A stretch of DNA of 64,000 nucleotides from Sipunculus nudus (GCA_026874595.1 CM049311.1:75084953-75148952), one strand, 5' to 3'. Shown: positions 14,018 through 55,034, counted from the first letter of the stretch. Made by a program: numbers and translations. The notes: generated by a model from the letters alone, not told the origin.

Positions 14018-14074
14018 GAATGCCTGATGTATGTCCCATTGCACAGGTTTGCATAAGGCCTGTTGGGCTTTTTT
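14018..14074 (+). mobile_element. Family B 3'-end fragment
   Basis: TGATGTATGTCCCATTGCACAGG then TTTGCATAAGGCCTGTTGGG matches the right end of family B. A family A element has inserted into its terminal T run. Confidence 0.55.
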
Positions 14075-15969
14075 AGCTCAGCTGACTATAAGTCATCTGA
14101 GCTATAGTCGTGGTCCATTGTCCGTCGTCCGTCCGTCTGTCCGTCCGTCCGTCCGTCCGTCCGTCCGTAGATGTGGCACGTTTTGAAACCGTAAGACCTA
14201 GGAATCCAAAATTCAGCATAATGTTAGATGTCCCCAAGATCTCCTACCAAGCCGAAAACTGGGTCTTTGCGACTTTGTTCCTTTGAGAAATTAAGGAAAA
14301 ACCTCATTTTTTTATTAAAATCCTATTTTCACACTTCAGGACTGCCTAATATCAAAACGACTCATCTGTTTTCCCTCATATTTACCATAAATATTCCTCT
14401 ATATAGTTACTATGTACATGCCAGAAATTAAGTCTGTAAAGTATAAATTCTTTAAGATATGGGCCCAAACATAATGGACTTTGTAAAAAATCAGGAAAAA
14501 TAATATCTCACTTAACATGAAAAATTTTGAAACTAGAGTCTATTTTCTCAAGTATATAACTATGTTTAATTAAGATTCAATTGTTTACCCAAAATTAGAT
14601 CTGAATTTTGTAAATTTTTTTAAGTTATTAGCATAAAAATAAAATCAGTACCTTAAATTTTGCCCAACTTTGACCATGGCACGTTTTTTTCCTGTAAGCA
14701 CCATTGATTTAATTTTCACAGCATGTAAACATAAATATTTAGTTTGTCTAAATCTGAAATTTGAAAATAAAAGCTTGAAAATTAAGCTAGTCATTGATTT
14801 TTTTTTTCTGTAGTCACTTGCTTTGATTACAGATGCAGGGTCCCACTCCAGGTCACTGGAAGTCAGCTATGCCAGGGTTTCTGATTTGTTACAGTCACTG
14901 GGGGAGATCCCCTGCTGTGACAGGTGTACAGTTATTCTCATATCACCACCCCAATCACCCCCCCCCCCCCCCCCCCCCCGCAAACCCAACCCACCAAGTG
15001 TTATGCAGTAATTGTTATTGTTTTCACTGTATCTCCTTAATTGTAATGCTGTTTCCACTTCGATATGCAAAAACTTTCCTTGAAAAAATAATTCAAGGTG
15101 TAATCCAGAAGATGCAATGTTGTGTAATGTAGCATTTTTAAAGAAATCAATTTTCTTTTAAATGATTTTAACAAATATAAATGAACCCTTAAATTATTAT
15201 AAAATATGAAGCACATTATGGATAAATAAAGACACAATTAAAAATTGTGAAATCTAAATCAAGTATTATTTTTAGATATTTATTGTTTTGCAGATTTAAA
15301 AGATATATTTTTGTGGTAAAAAATAAATTAACATTTGTATGCATGATGTGGTGTTATCTGACGTGATTGAGATTTATGATGATGCAATTGAGAATTATGA
15401 ATCAACTTTTATATTCAGATATATATGTTAAATTGGAAATGTATAGAAATATAAACTTAAATTAGAAAATAATTGATGTGATAAAAAAATCAGGATTTAA
15501 TACAAACATTTGTTCATTATTTTCCTGCCTCAGCAGAATTTGAGATCAGGCTTTGTTTGTCCTGTTTTATGTTGTTAATTAGCTATATTTCAACTGTATA
15601 CATTTCATAAAAAAATACATATATATTTAATAATATATATTATACAAAAAAAATAGATTGAATTGAACAAATGTGTAAACTACTGAAATGTCAACAGTTA
15701 ATCGAAAAACCAACTAATGATCATGGTAATAGTACGGATCATTTGTTCACAAACTGCTCACATGCTTTAGTTTCAACATTAGGAAACACATGGTCAGGTC
15801 ACAAAATATTTTTTGCAACAATTTCTTGCTCATCAATACAAACCAATCATATAAACCAACCATGGCCTTAATACCTCTTCTTCTTACACTTTATCTCCAT
15901 TAGATATTATTTTAGATTTTTACCTTCAAGTTTAACGTCAGCTGAGCACAGTGACCCATAGGTCCCTTG
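14075..15969 (+). mobile_element. Family A hairpin-ended repeat (pearl/Helentron-like), copy A1
   Basis: The left end is a 13-bp stem, AGCTCAGCTGACT-ATA-AGTCATCTGAGCT, after a T run. Next come GTCCATTGTCCGTCG and a (CCGT)n tract (14129-14167). A single core unit of about 600 bp follows (14170-14770). A C run lies at 14958-14979. The right end has TCAGCTGAGC, GTGACCCATAGGTC and CTTG before TTTT. The subterminal inverted repeat GCTCAGCTGA/TCAGCTGAGC is exact. No protein is encoded. Confidence 0.7.
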
Positions 15970-16071
15970 TTTTAATGGAGAAATCATTTTTAACTTTGCT
16001 GTCTTTGCCAGGTGAATTAACATGCATGTTTCAACTGACCAAACCTTATGCAGTCAGCCAACATACATTTT

Positions 16072-16220
16072 GCTCAGCTGACTACAAGATAACTGAGCTA
16101 TGGTGATGGTCCTTTCATCTGTCCATCTGTTTGTCCATCCATTAAAAACTTTTAAACCATTGGAGCTACAAGCCAAAATTTGGAATACTGTTAGATGTGC
16201 CTAATATCAACTACCAAGCA
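16072..16220 (+). mobile_element. Family A left-end fragment
   Basis: TTTTGCTCAGCTGACTACAAG then ATAACTGAGCTATGGTGATGG resembles the family A left hairpin, followed by a degraded TCCATC tract and 'CTGTTAGATGTGCCTAATATC'. The right end is not found. Confidence 0.5.
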
Positions 16221-16686
16221 GAAAAAAGGCAAAACCCTGGGTAACAGAGGTAAAACCTGGGTTAATACTTTTAACTCAGGTTTTACCCACTGGATCAGGT
16301 AAATTAGGGTTTACCTAGGTCAAATGCGAACCCTGCCATGAAGGCTGGACTTTGGTCCCTTACAAGGTACCAGTTAGTGCTATATATATATGAGACCTTT
16401 ATTTTATGTGTTTTGGTTAATTTATGGGGAAACCATTCTCTTTCTTACAATCACCATGCAACATGGGATGTGTTAATTATTGATTAATTAGGCTAATTTT
16501 GGAATCCCTGGATGTGGTACTGGCTGCTCATAATTGGCTAGGCTACAGGGAATATTCTGTAATCCTGGGTAATCACAGTAAAAATAATGTCTTTACCACA
16601 AATTTCAAGTCACATGTTTGAATTGATGACCAAAGAAACATGAGTAATCAATTAAAATTTACTGAAATAACAATTTACAGTTTCAG
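16221..16686. other. Region upstream of esterase exon 1
   Basis: This stretch holds a small inverted pair, AAAACCTGGGTTAA and TTAACTCAGGTTTT (about 16250-16285), and no clear TATA box or CpG-rich promoter. If the acceptor at 16686 is used, this is intron of a gene that begins further upstream. Confidence 0.3.
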
Positions 16687-16758
16687 GAGTATTGATGTGC
16701 ACCAAAAAAAATCCCAAAGGAACAAGAGCTGAGGGAGAACACCTCCATTCTTAAAGCC
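16687..16758 (+). promoter_or_regulatory. 5' UTR end and start-codon context of the esterase
   Basis: GCCATGG at the start is a strong Kozak context. TGA at 16693-16695 is in frame with it and closes the frame upstream. TTTACAGTTTCAG ending at 16686 is a good splice acceptor, so there may be a separate non-coding first exon upstream. I cannot place the transcription start. Confidence 0.5.
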
Positions 16759-44943
<28,185 letters not shown>

Positions 44944-44945
44944 TA

Positions 44946-45096
44946 CAGTGAAACCTGTGTTATAAGACCACCTGTGGAGCTGGCCAAAGGTGATCTCAGT
45001 TGACAGGTGATCTTATTAGACAGGTCAGTTATTTTGAATGTTCATAGTGAACAGGTGGTCTTGATAGAAAGATGGTCTTTCAAACAGGTTTCACTG
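44946..45096. mobile_element. Mariner-like MITE (family G) abutting the esterase stop codon
   Basis: TA|CAGTGAAACCTGTG and CAAACAGGTTTCACTG|TA are inverted repeats with TA flanks. The left TA directly follows the stop codon TAA (44941-44943), so the 3' UTR begins with the transposon. The interior has 'GACCACCTGT' phrases as in the intron 5 copy. Confidence 0.8.
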
Positions 45097-45351
45097 TACC
45101 TCCAGACAGTCTGGGCTGTCCAGTCAAACCTCAAACAGATGCAAAAATACCAGCTGAGCTCTCATTGGTTAGCAAATAATACTTGTGATAAGTGGACCAT
45201 GCTTTTTAATGCCTTTTCCCAGTGACCAATTAGCACTCTGCTGAGTGTAGCTTGAGGTCTTTTTGGTCCACTCTTCCTGTCTCAGCCATGATGACCAGGC
45301 CCCACTTCCCCATTCCTCAGATTCTTCAGCTAAATATTTCCTTTGAATTCT

Positions 45352-45357
45352 AATAAA
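45352..45357 (+). terminator. Candidate polyadenylation signal AATAAA
   Basis: AATAAA lies about 400 bp after the esterase stop and just beyond the 3'-UTR transposon. This hexamer is common by chance in AT-rich DNA, so the assignment rests on position only. Confidence 0.35.
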
Positions 45358-45805
45358 GGTAGTAAATTTTGTTTTCATCAAAACTGCTGTATTTAAATCA
45401 TACCGGCAGTTAATGCTTCTTTGATGGCAGTTGTAAAATAGATGTATTCCCTTGAAACCCACAAGGAACCCTTGAGCTGTGTTTCCCTCCTTCAGTTATT
45501 TTTAGATAACATATGACCATAGGGTTTTAACCAATTGTTAGTGAGGATTTCAAGGGCCTGTGCTTGTGGGCTGTCATGGGACTTCTTAATTAAACAAGTT
45601 GCGCTGAATCAAGCAAAATGCAAATCTGTCATCCAATTGTACCTCAGCATTTCTTCTGTCATACAACCTGACCAGGCATTTGTATTTTAAACATGGCCTG
45701 GTCCATTTTATAACATAAGTCATAATACAAAATACTCATTCCACCATCTGTTACAGCATCAAGTGTCAACCTGTTTTGGGGGAATAATTTTCCTATAGGC
45801 TTATG

Positions 45806-45925
45806 TAACAGGTGAAAAGAGAAACAGGACCAGATGTGGATTTGACCCTGTTACCTGTTTAACACAAGTCAGATGTTCTACCACTTCCCTAAAACAGCAA
45901 GCTTCACTTGCAAGGCCAATAGGTA
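45806..45925 (-). mobile_element. Family H related element, copy 2
   Basis: On the minus strand 'GAAGCTTGCTGTTTTAGG' then 'GAAGTGGTAGAACATCTGACT' and 'AGGGTCAAATCC' parallel the copy at 35963. A B-box-like motif is present. The ends are not clear. Confidence 0.35.
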
Positions 45926-46489
45926 AGCTTTAATCTAATATTATTTCATTGAAAACTAAAAATGGGAGTAAAAAATAATTAAAATTTTCAAGAATATTTA
46001 ATAACATTTTTTTAAAATTATCCCATGATCTGACAGATCTATCCTATGGTTGGATCTTTGTCTCTTTGAAGGAGCCATCTTTGTTTTTGCTAGATGTGTT
46101 TATTAGAGTGTTTACCCCACATCATCCAGTCAGCAGATTTTATGAGACCTGTTAAGCTGTGTGCATATTGCAGCAATTTTGACACACTGTTAAAATTACG
46201 GGGTATGTCCGGCTAATATGAGACGTTCCCAACATGCTTCTAACCATGTCATTATGACAGAATCAGCATCTGGCAATTCTATGATATGTAAATGAATTTC
46301 AGACGAAATTGTACAACAAATATCAGATGCCCAACTGGTTGATGCCATGGCTCGATTTATATGTTAATGATACCCGTAATTCTCACATGACAAAGATCAG
46401 CCAAATGTCCACCCAGCTTCAGCCAATTGTTAGAATTTGGGTCCTTGCCTCTGGTCTCTGTTGAATTTCATCTTTTAACAATCAACATA

Positions 46490-46666
46490 CAGTGGATCTC
46501 TACCTTGTGAGACCACCCCACAATGGTGACCACCCCACAATTATGATCATTTTCCTTGGTCTTGAATAAATGATCCAGGTAACTTAGAATTTCCCAAATA
46601 CTACCACCCTCAAATTTTGATCACTTTGGTCAGTCCCCAATGTGGTCGTAATTGTTGGGTTAACTG
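46490..46666. mobile_element. Mariner-like MITE (family G), copy 3
   Basis: TA|CAGTGGATCTCTACC and GGGTTAACTG|TA form a degraded TIR pair with TA flanks. The interior has 'GACCACCCCAC' repeats. Confidence 0.55.
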
Positions 46667-47108
46667 TATGTACTTGGAAATCCATTCTCCCAATTCAGGA
46701 TGACGCAGTGGTGGTACCATAATGAATTTGAAATATACTGTTATCTCAGAAGAGCTTCACATTCCGTTCATCCCTTAATCCTTATCATTGAAGGGACCAA
46801 TATGTCTTATACATACATCTGGTCCAGCTGAATTCATGGTTTTTCTGTAAATGTGTAGGTTCCCTCAGGTTAACTACCAGCATTCCATATAATTGTATGC
46901 GGTATAGAGGCACATGTGGTACTTATGCATATGCAGCTAGATAATGGACACCTTTGATTCCATGGGTATTTGAGTGTATGTGGTATGTATGTGTATGCAG
47001 CCAGGAATCAGACACATCAAATCCTCTTGGAGTATTTCTATCACTATGTGTATGTGGTAAGTATACAACTTCAGGCAGTAGAGAAATCGTCTGCCAGAGG
47101 AATAAAGT

Positions 47109-47140
47109 ACACACAGTAAAACACACTACATATATAAATA

Positions 47141-47206
<66 letters not shown>

Positions 47207-47223
47207 CTTGTTTTACTGTGTGT
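47109..47223. repeat. AT microsatellite inside a perfect 15-bp inverted repeat
   Basis: ACACACAGTAAAACA (47109-47123) and TGTTTTACTGTGTGT (47209-47223) are exact reverse complements flanking about 75 bp of nearly pure AT. It could fold into a long hairpin. Confidence 0.85.
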
Positions 47224-47301
47224 TCACATGGTAAAGAACTGTTAATCTCACCTGCTCGATCGGCCAAAGTGATCATGTGATTAAGAGGTTTGATGATTTA
47301 C

Positions 47302-47834
47302 ATTATGGTCCGTTTTATCCCCTCATGTCCACCTGTGTTTTGCTATGAAAATTTTTATTGGTTACATTGTAAGGGAAACAATTTTAGTGTAGAGGATTAA
47401 ATGACCTAATTTTCAACAAGGTAAATGGATAACAAGCTTGCACCTTATTTAGAAACAGAATTATTTGAAAATATGAGAAATCAGTCTACGTTTTTCAACA
47501 TATCAGACCCACTTATGGTGGTCATTTGTCATATGCAAAAATTGCTTCATTGACAGCTGCTGATTGGATGATGTCATGTAAAGACTCTAATAAAATATAA
47601 CCAGGTAAGGCAAAGATGGCTTCTCATGCTGGGTTCCATCATATCTGCCAGATCATCGAGTAGAGACTAAAAAGTCGTGAAACATAAACTGGGGATTTAT
47701 CGTAAAATTCTCAATTGCCATATTAGTTTGTCTCTTCTATAAGTAGTATCTAGGATATTATTGAAAAATATAAATTTTTAAGAAAATTATTTACAAAAAA
47801 CAGGTGGACAGGATGTGGTAAAACGGACTTTAGT
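47302..47834. mobile_element. Family F MITE, copy 3
   Basis: The left end GGTCCGTTTTATCCCCTCATG and the right end ACATCCTGTCCACC-type sequence in inverse match copy 1. A partial family G sequence ending TTTCACTGTATA follows at 47835-47903. Confidence 0.7.
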
Positions 47835-47903
47835 CTGGGACAAAGTGGTTGTCTTCACTAAGTGGCTGTCATGGTAGTGGTCTTCAGAAGATTTCACTGT
47901 ATA

Positions 47904-50900
47904 CACATAAGTATCAATAGAATCAGTCCAAGAGAAAATAATTATCTGATTCCTGACTGCATACACATACATGGAATGCCACCTTTATTGTAAAACGTCT
48001 AGATTTTCTTTCTGTATTTTCCTGTGGGAAACACCCTGTGCTTATCTTGTTGCTATAACAGAATAAAAACAGGTTAATACTGATTATTTGGAATAAGAAT
48101 TTATTTATTTTCTATCATATGTGCAGGTTTCATAATTTCTCAAAACAGAATGACTTCAGGTGTATAAAGAATTTGCTTGTTCAAGTTGAAGTCATGACAG
48201 TTGTATTTATCAGAGGGGAGAAAGTAGTTTTTGGTTCATTCACATACATACATTATATACACACACACACACACACACACACAGAGTGAAATCTCAAAAT
48301 TATGACCATCGAGAGAAACTTTATCGATAGAGTGGTTGCATTTTCAAGGTGGTTGTCTAAGCAGGGTCTGATATAAAAAGCAAGAAAGATTTGGTACCGT
48401 GAAAAAGTTTTTATTTTGTGTTGGTTGCTCTACCGAAGTGATCATTAGGTGAGGTTTTAAGATATGTTTTTTAATCTTCATACAATTTATGTATGAAGAC
48501 ATATTATTATGATAAATACTTCATTATTTTTCTTAAAGCATTAATCATGAAAACCCATGATGGTTAAGAAGATATCCTTGTTTCTGGAATTTCATGTATA
48601 GGTATTTTATATGTGTGAATATGAAAAAAATATATGTAACATGGTCTTACATCTTTCAGCCACATTAAATGTGCAATGTACAACTGTATAAATATAGTTC
48701 AGTAACTTTATAGATTTATATATTATAATCACACAGGTTAAAACATGACATCTAGTCTAGTTGTGTAAATGGTAACTTTGTATATAGTAAATATGGTGTG
48801 GTGTTGTAAGTTTTACATGGTGCTCCAATTAAACACTGGGGTAAAAGTGCAATATGATATACACAGGTAACATATATACAATTAAAGTAGCACTCAGACC
48901 AACAACTGTGATCATGGCACTGTCAGCACTTTCTTTCTCTCAGTGTAACACCTTTTTAAACAACATTCTTATTTATGTACTTGACGCCTTGGTCTCATTT
49001 ACCATGTTCTGTCTTCAGTTCACCATGTTCTTGAAGGTTGTCGGGGGACTTGGTAAAATTCAGACCTTTGCTATAGGACAGAAATGGAAGTTTTTATTTA
49101 TAGGATGTATTGATATACTCATTTCATTGTGTTCACCAAGAAGAAACATTTAAGTAAGTTCTCAGGCAAAGGTTTCCTGATAAAGCTGTCTCAAATATCT
49201 AATGAAAAAGATCACAAGGTAAAATGATTAAGCTGCTACTGTCAGTACTGAGTATATATTTTTAGCAAAGTTTTTTTTTTGTGCACTGTGATGCAACAGA
49301 ATGACTTTCTGTTGTATCATGGACAAACAGAAAGTCAGTATTGTCAATAAACTGTCAGGCTGCTTCACTCTTGTAATCATTTTAATTAATACAATGGATT
49401 TACAAATACATTTGATAAATCCTTAAACTTGTGGAAAAAAAGAATAATATTGTGTTGTTTTTTTATATATACTCTTTGCTGTTGCTCAATAGAACATTCT
49501 ATGACAAATATTTTAAAATAGTAATCATTTAATATTATGGTTAGCTTCATATGGATGGGGTTTCTCTAGAATTTCATTTTTGTAGTCTAATATGATGTTA
49601 TACAATACATATAGTGTATCCTTTATTTATATCAGTTATTCAATATATGCCCAGAATCTTATCAATTGAAACAGGAAGCAAGGTAACACAGAATGAGTGG
49701 AAATTCTTGTTCATTAGTGGAAGTTTAAAAAATATATATTGATACCGATATTTATAATATTAGTCTTTGATTTAAAGATAATGTAATAAGGCTTTTATTA
49801 TATATGATATCCATCATTTTCCTTGTAATGCTGCAGGTGTAAATGAGTTCAAGAGTATATACCACAGAATATATGAATGTTCACTTATGTAAGTGTAAGC
49901 CTTAATCACAAAGGTTTTATTTTTGGCAATAATTTCCACTTTGCAAATACATATATTGCTTATTTGAAACCTAATGAACTGATACAACAGAAACCCAACC
50001 ACAGTATGTATCTGCTTTATGCTACATTGTATTTCGTTACAATATTTAATTAATAGTGTTTAGTGTTTTCCTGCTGTTGTGGTTGTAGTATGTTAACATG
50101 GCTTGATGTACTCTATCATTAGCATGTTACAAGTATCATGATCTTCCAACAGTGATTGATTTTATATATATATATATATATATATTAAAGGTTGTTTGAT
50201 TGTTTAACTTTCAAAGTCAAGTACCCAATACAATCAGGTTTAAGGGGTACCTGCAATGTAAAACAATAATTCCACGTTTAATCATGTTTACATTATCATT
50301 CTGTGTAGGTGGACAGTCGTCTTTTAGTATATAAATGCATGTTATCAACAGCTATATAACATCACCTTTATGTTGGGCTTGTTAAGTGTAATTGAACAGC
50401 ATAGGATGTACTGAAAAAGATGACATATATTATCACTTTAAATACCAAACTGTCAAAAGAAGAATTCATAAGAACTTACAATGTGTCAGATAAAGAAACT
50501 TATGAAACTAACTGTGAGCTAAAAAGGACTTTCAAGCAAAAAAAAAAAATGTTTAGCTGTATGCTGCATTTGAGGAAGCTTTCAAATCTAGTATATGTAT
50601 ATAAACAATGTAATGAAATAAGGGAAAAATGTGGTAATTGTTCGTGATTATATACTCTTCTTCAATTATGTATTTAAATCATCTAATGATTATGTATTGA
50701 TGGAGGATGTACATTCTGCATAAAAGTGAATTTTAAGTTATTTGTAGTCATTTATCATGTCAGACCCACTGTTATGTAACTCACAAGTTGCCATGCCTTT
50801 CCAGGAGGATGCATTTAAACATGTATACAAATGTGCAATCATATACTCTTTTTTGGGTGTTATTACCCATAGCTGCATGTTGCAGAAATGCAAGGTAGGG

Positions 50901-51012
50901 CTATTTAATAGCTATAATAACCAGGTCACAATGCATGTTCTTAGAGTGCAAAAACTGGGTTGAGTTTTGGTATTTTACCGGTGCCAGATCATGCCTCATG
51001 TAAGGTACTTAA
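47904..51012. other. AT-rich intergenic, no gene seen
   Basis: This region contains a (CA)n run at 48259-48283, a worn family G-like sequence near 48284-48460, and an AT run near 50165-50185. An open frame at 48854-49153 has hydrophobic stretches but no family resemblance or splice context, and I do not call it. Confidence 0.4.
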
Positions 51013-51296
51013 GGCCTAAAAAATAATGGATATGGTTCTCAGGCACTTTTTTCCAGAAATCAGCGCGGGCGGGCGGTATTTTATTTTTTACCTTTTTTGT
51101 ATATTTTAATAAAAATGTCATATGATCAGGGAAAAGCATGAAATTAACAATTTGTATCGCTAAACAGGTTAAAGCACTACATAAATTGTATATTATATCT
51201 TCTTTGAAGATAAAAATCAAAATAAACAATTTTGATGCTGGAAGTTAAAATTGACGCGGGCGGTGCCTGAGAACCATACCTTTATTTTTTTGGGCC
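51013..51296 (+). mobile_element. PIF/Harbinger-like MITE, copy 4
   Basis: It is bounded by GGCC on each side and TAA duplications (51010-51012 and 51297-51299). TIRs contain TATGGTTCTCAGGCAC and GTGCCTGAGAACCATA. At 284 bp it is the shortest copy. Confidence 0.85.
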
Positions 51297-51737
51297 TAAC
51301 ACTAAAGCTTTTTTTCCAGATATCATAGCTATAGTCTATACTTTTTCATTTATATTTTAGGTTTTTAAAGCTCCAATAAATACAATGCTTTTTATATTCC
51401 ATTTACTTGGCTTTGACATTCATTTAATTTTTGCATTTACAATATTCTTTACCAATAATTTAATTAAGTGAACAGCTGGTTGAGAAGAATAAATTATCTT
51501 ACTTGTGTCCCTGTGACTTTGTGTTTATTTGTATGAATCTACATATTAAGCACTGGGGCTTCAAATGTATATATTATTTGTGACAAGTTACCTTTATACA
51601 TGTCAAGTTACCTGAAATTACCCCAACCTTATAATCTTAGTTGTGAGTGCATTTTGGCTTATCTGTTGGCTAACAGATGACGCCGTTTCGATAACACTGC
51701 ATATTATTCTGAAAAAAAAACTCGGTATGCGAGAACC

Positions 51738-51837
51738 TACTGACGCTAGACTTTTGTTTATCGACTTCAGTGCTATACTGCATTCAATACAATTCCCCCT
51801 AAGAATTTTTTTTATCTAAAATTAAAGGAACTAGGTC

Positions 51838-51906
<69 letters not shown>

Positions 51907-52640
51907 TTTGGATAATAAACATTTTATCGAATTGTCCACAGGTAGTTAAGATCGGTGATAGCATTTCTAAGGAGCAGTCTTTAAATACTAGGGCACCCCA
52001 GGGCTGTGTATTATCACCAACATAATATTATTTATTTACATATGACTGTGTGCCAAATCTGATGATTGTCTAATAGTGACGTTTGCAGTTGACACAACCG
52101 TTACCGAGTTTATCCGAGGAGCTAACGGAAATGAATACGGCCATGAAATTGAACACTTAGCTACGTGGTGCTCTGAAAACGAGTTGAATGTTGGGAAAAC
52201 CAAGATGATGATCATAGACTTTCGGCGTAAAAGATCAGAGATGTTGCCCATAGAAATTAATGGTTCTTTGGTAGAAATTGTCGATTGTATTAATTTTTAG
52301 GTATCCATATATCATCAAACTCGAAGTGATAGGAAAATGTAAAATATTGCACAGCGGCTGTACTTTTGAAGCAGACTTAGAGGGTTTGATCTAGGCTGAC
52401 TGGTGCTGCTGAAATTTTACAGAACAGTTAAAGAGAGTGTCTTAATTCTCTCTCACTGCGTGGGGAGGAAGCTTCAATGCCGAGGAACGGAATTTACTTA
52501 ATAGTGTTGTTTAAACGTCTGGGAAGATAATCGAGCCTTCTTTGCCATCTTTTGAATCAATTTACCATTAGAAAAGAGACTGCTAAAGAAAGCGAATGCT
52601 TAAATTAAAGATTCTATGCACTATATGTTTCAAATATTAA
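51738..52640 (+). pseudogene. Decayed LINE reverse transcriptase (L2/CR1/jockey-like)
   Basis: Pieces in changing frames match the reverse-transcriptase order: LLFIDFSA near 51750, KLKELG near 51818, QVVKIGDSISKEQSL then RAPQGCVLSP (51930-52020), FAVDTTVTEFI (from 52082), then LATWCSENELNVGKTKMMIIDF and a QRLYF-like segment near 52355. The catalytic F-A-D-D is F-A-V-D here, losing one aspartate. Frameshifts and stops break it, and an AT microsatellite (51841-51904) sits in the middle. It is a non-LTR retrotransposon remnant and cannot be active. Confidence 0.85.
51841..51904. repeat. (AT)n microsatellite inside the LINE remnant
   Basis: Pure AT dinucleotides, about 32 units, interrupting the reverse-transcriptase coding remnant. 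Confidence 0.95.
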
Positions 52641-53176
52641 AATCTCGAGTTCGTTATCGATCGTTCCAAAGTTATTAAACAAGAACTTTAACGAGTACCT
52701 ACGTGCATGTCAGCCACCCGGGAACTAAACCGATCCGTTGCGGAAATCTAATCTGTAGACAGTTCTCTTTTATATACGATTTTGTACGATTATTTATTTT
52801 CTACTTCAGTATATTCTTTTACAACAAGCTAGTCAAGACGTATACTGTTGTATCTTAACTTAAAACACAACCATTTCCACTATCAAACCTGACTATCCAA
52901 CCGGACTGATATCACAACCACAGGTGCCTAGTCCTAACTTTTTGTTACGTTTGCCATTAAATCCCTCCATAGTGATTCCAAGGTCACACAGACGGAAGTG
53001 AACATCTGTGCAGTAGGTAAAGACGTACACAAAACTAATGTTGCATCACATTTGATAAACAAAAAATCCACATATTTATCAAAGTTTGAACTAAAGCAGG
53101 TTATTAAATGTAAAATTCGAATTAAACGGGCCACTTTTAACAAAAATGTTTGTTTTTGTTTCTTATACATGTAATT

Positions 53177-54350
53177 GCATCCGCAAAAAACAGAGTTTTG
53201 GGGATACTATGTTTTTGTGCGGGTTCCGCCGCCGCGTTCGTTTCCGGAGAACTCCTCTGAGACCCTCGCACCGATCTTTTTGAAACCCGGCATAGTTGTT
53301 TCCTCCCCTATGTAGTTGTGCGTTACAAAGGCAGGTGGCGCCACTTACAACCCTTACTGTGCAGTACGAATATGGGTGTCTTTTAGATAACAGCCCACAT
53401 CTCAGGAGTGGTTTAATGTATTGAGCTGAAAGTGTGCTCTCCATCTCGTATCCAGACTTATGGCGCCATCTACAATCCTTATTGCGTAGCGACCATCTGA
53501 GCATTTGCCATCTATTCGTCTTGGTGGTTCTTCAATGTATTGGGTTATAATTGTACATTTCCGTAGATCTTCGACACCTCCATCTCATAAACAAGACTGG
53601 AGGCGCCATCTTCAGTCGTTTTCGCTTGGTGTCTATCCGTATATTTGCTTTGGATGGAAATTGCTCATATCTCAGGAGTAGTTCAAGGTACTGGTCTGAA
53701 ATTTGGCATGTCCATCCATCTTGGAGAGTTTTCTCGTAAGCCAGATAGGTGGCGCGGCCTACCTTCCCGTTGCCGTAGAACAAATTTATGCCCTTTTCTC
53801 AGGAGTGATTTGCATTATTGGCCTGAAATTGTACATATCCATAGATCTGGGACTCCTCCTTGGACTTAAGACTGTTGGCGCAATCTGCAATGGTTTTCCC
53901 GTGGCGTCCATCCGTAGAAGTGCTTTGGGTGAAAATTGCTCATATCGCGGGCGTCTTTCAAAGTGTTGGTCTAAAATTTGGCATGTCCATCTATCTTGGA
54001 GAGTTTTTTTCTAAACTAGACAGATGGCGCCACTTACCTTACCGTTTTCACTCAAACCATCCATCACTTCACCCGTACCACTTGGATTTCGACGGACACA
54101 CGTTGTCGCTTGTCCACTAACCGTATTCTAGTTACATTAATAGCCGTGACATTTGCCATGCTTGTTTTATCTCAGTCTCAAGCCAAATTATAGTTCATCG
54201 TCTCCAGAATTTCTTGTGAACGTGATGCCTTATGAAGTATTACATATTTTTACCTCAAATATGACACACAAGGTGGCTCCACCGAGTTCTCGGAAGAGTT
54301 CGAGTACTGGTGACCTTGATTTTCAAGGTAAAATCTGCGCAATTGTAGGA
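53177..54350 (+). mobile_element. Family C-like repeat with about 135-bp core units
   Basis: The left end GCATCCGCAAAAAACAG then GGGGATACTATGTTTTTG and CCGCCGCCGCG parallels the family C left end. Units with 'CTCAGGAGTGGTTTAATGTATTG'-like sequence recur near 53401, 53533, 53668, 53801 and 53945. Each is followed by GGCGCCATC or GGCGCCAC. The right end is not recognisable. Several overlapping open frames cross it in different frames and are not genes. Confidence 0.5.
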
Positions 54351-54744
54351 ATATTGTGACCCCAATAACTCTGAAAAAACAAGATTTTCTCCTAAAATTT
54401 TACACACCATTTCTTTCTGTCATGTTCCCTGTAATCAGGGTAAACAAGAAATCAGGCAAAAAGGCAGGTGAATTGCTATCTTTAAATATTCGCAAAGTAT
54501 AAAAAAATACCTAAATCTTTCTCTCACTAGTGATCGGGTGTATATTAATATATTAAACTAAGTAAGTACTCTTTGTTGATCGTAAATTTTGGATGTACGA
54601 GTAAACATGTATGATTCACATTAAACTTCATATTTAACTGTGTTCCCCGTCATGGATAAAAAGTCATGAATGTAATTTGTCACAGGTCCTTCCCCGTTCC
54701 CGTTATGACTGCGTCAGAGACGTTATTAGAAGATCTAGTGGTAT

Positions 54745-55034
54745 AAGCTCAGCTTACTGTAAGTCCGTCCTTTGTCCGTCGTGCCGTCCATGTACAGGGC
54801 ACAAATTGTATGTTCAAATATAACATGCCAACCTGATTGGTCCTCTGTGAAAACTAAAAAAAGAGGTCACTATGATCTACATTCTCCATATTTCAGCACC
54901 TCAGACTTGTATCAGTAAATATTCTATACATATGGCAGAATTTATTGTCATGAAATTTGGAAAACTCACTTGACCAAGGAGACTCGCTGTTGCGACAGAG
55001 GACCAGTTCCGCCACATACAATCTTTCAGTTTTT
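54745..55034 (+). mobile_element. Family A left-end fragment
   Basis: AAGCTCAGCTTACTGTAAGTCC then GTCCTTTGTCCGTCG and 'GGGCACAAATTGTATG' resembles an A3-type start. It is interrupted by A8 in 'TCTTTCAGTTTTT'. Confidence 0.5.

Noticed and set aside
46923-47280. Overlapping 117- and 108-residue frames on both strands
   Set aside because: Both run through the AT microsatellite (Tyr-Ile repeats) and are artefacts.
48854-49153. 99-residue hydrophobic open frame
   Set aside because: No family resemblance, no splice or promoter context, and chance frames of this size are expected here.
53551-54120. Series of overlapping 62-103-residue frames
   Set aside because: They shift frame with each 135-bp repeat unit of the C-like element and show no consistent protein.
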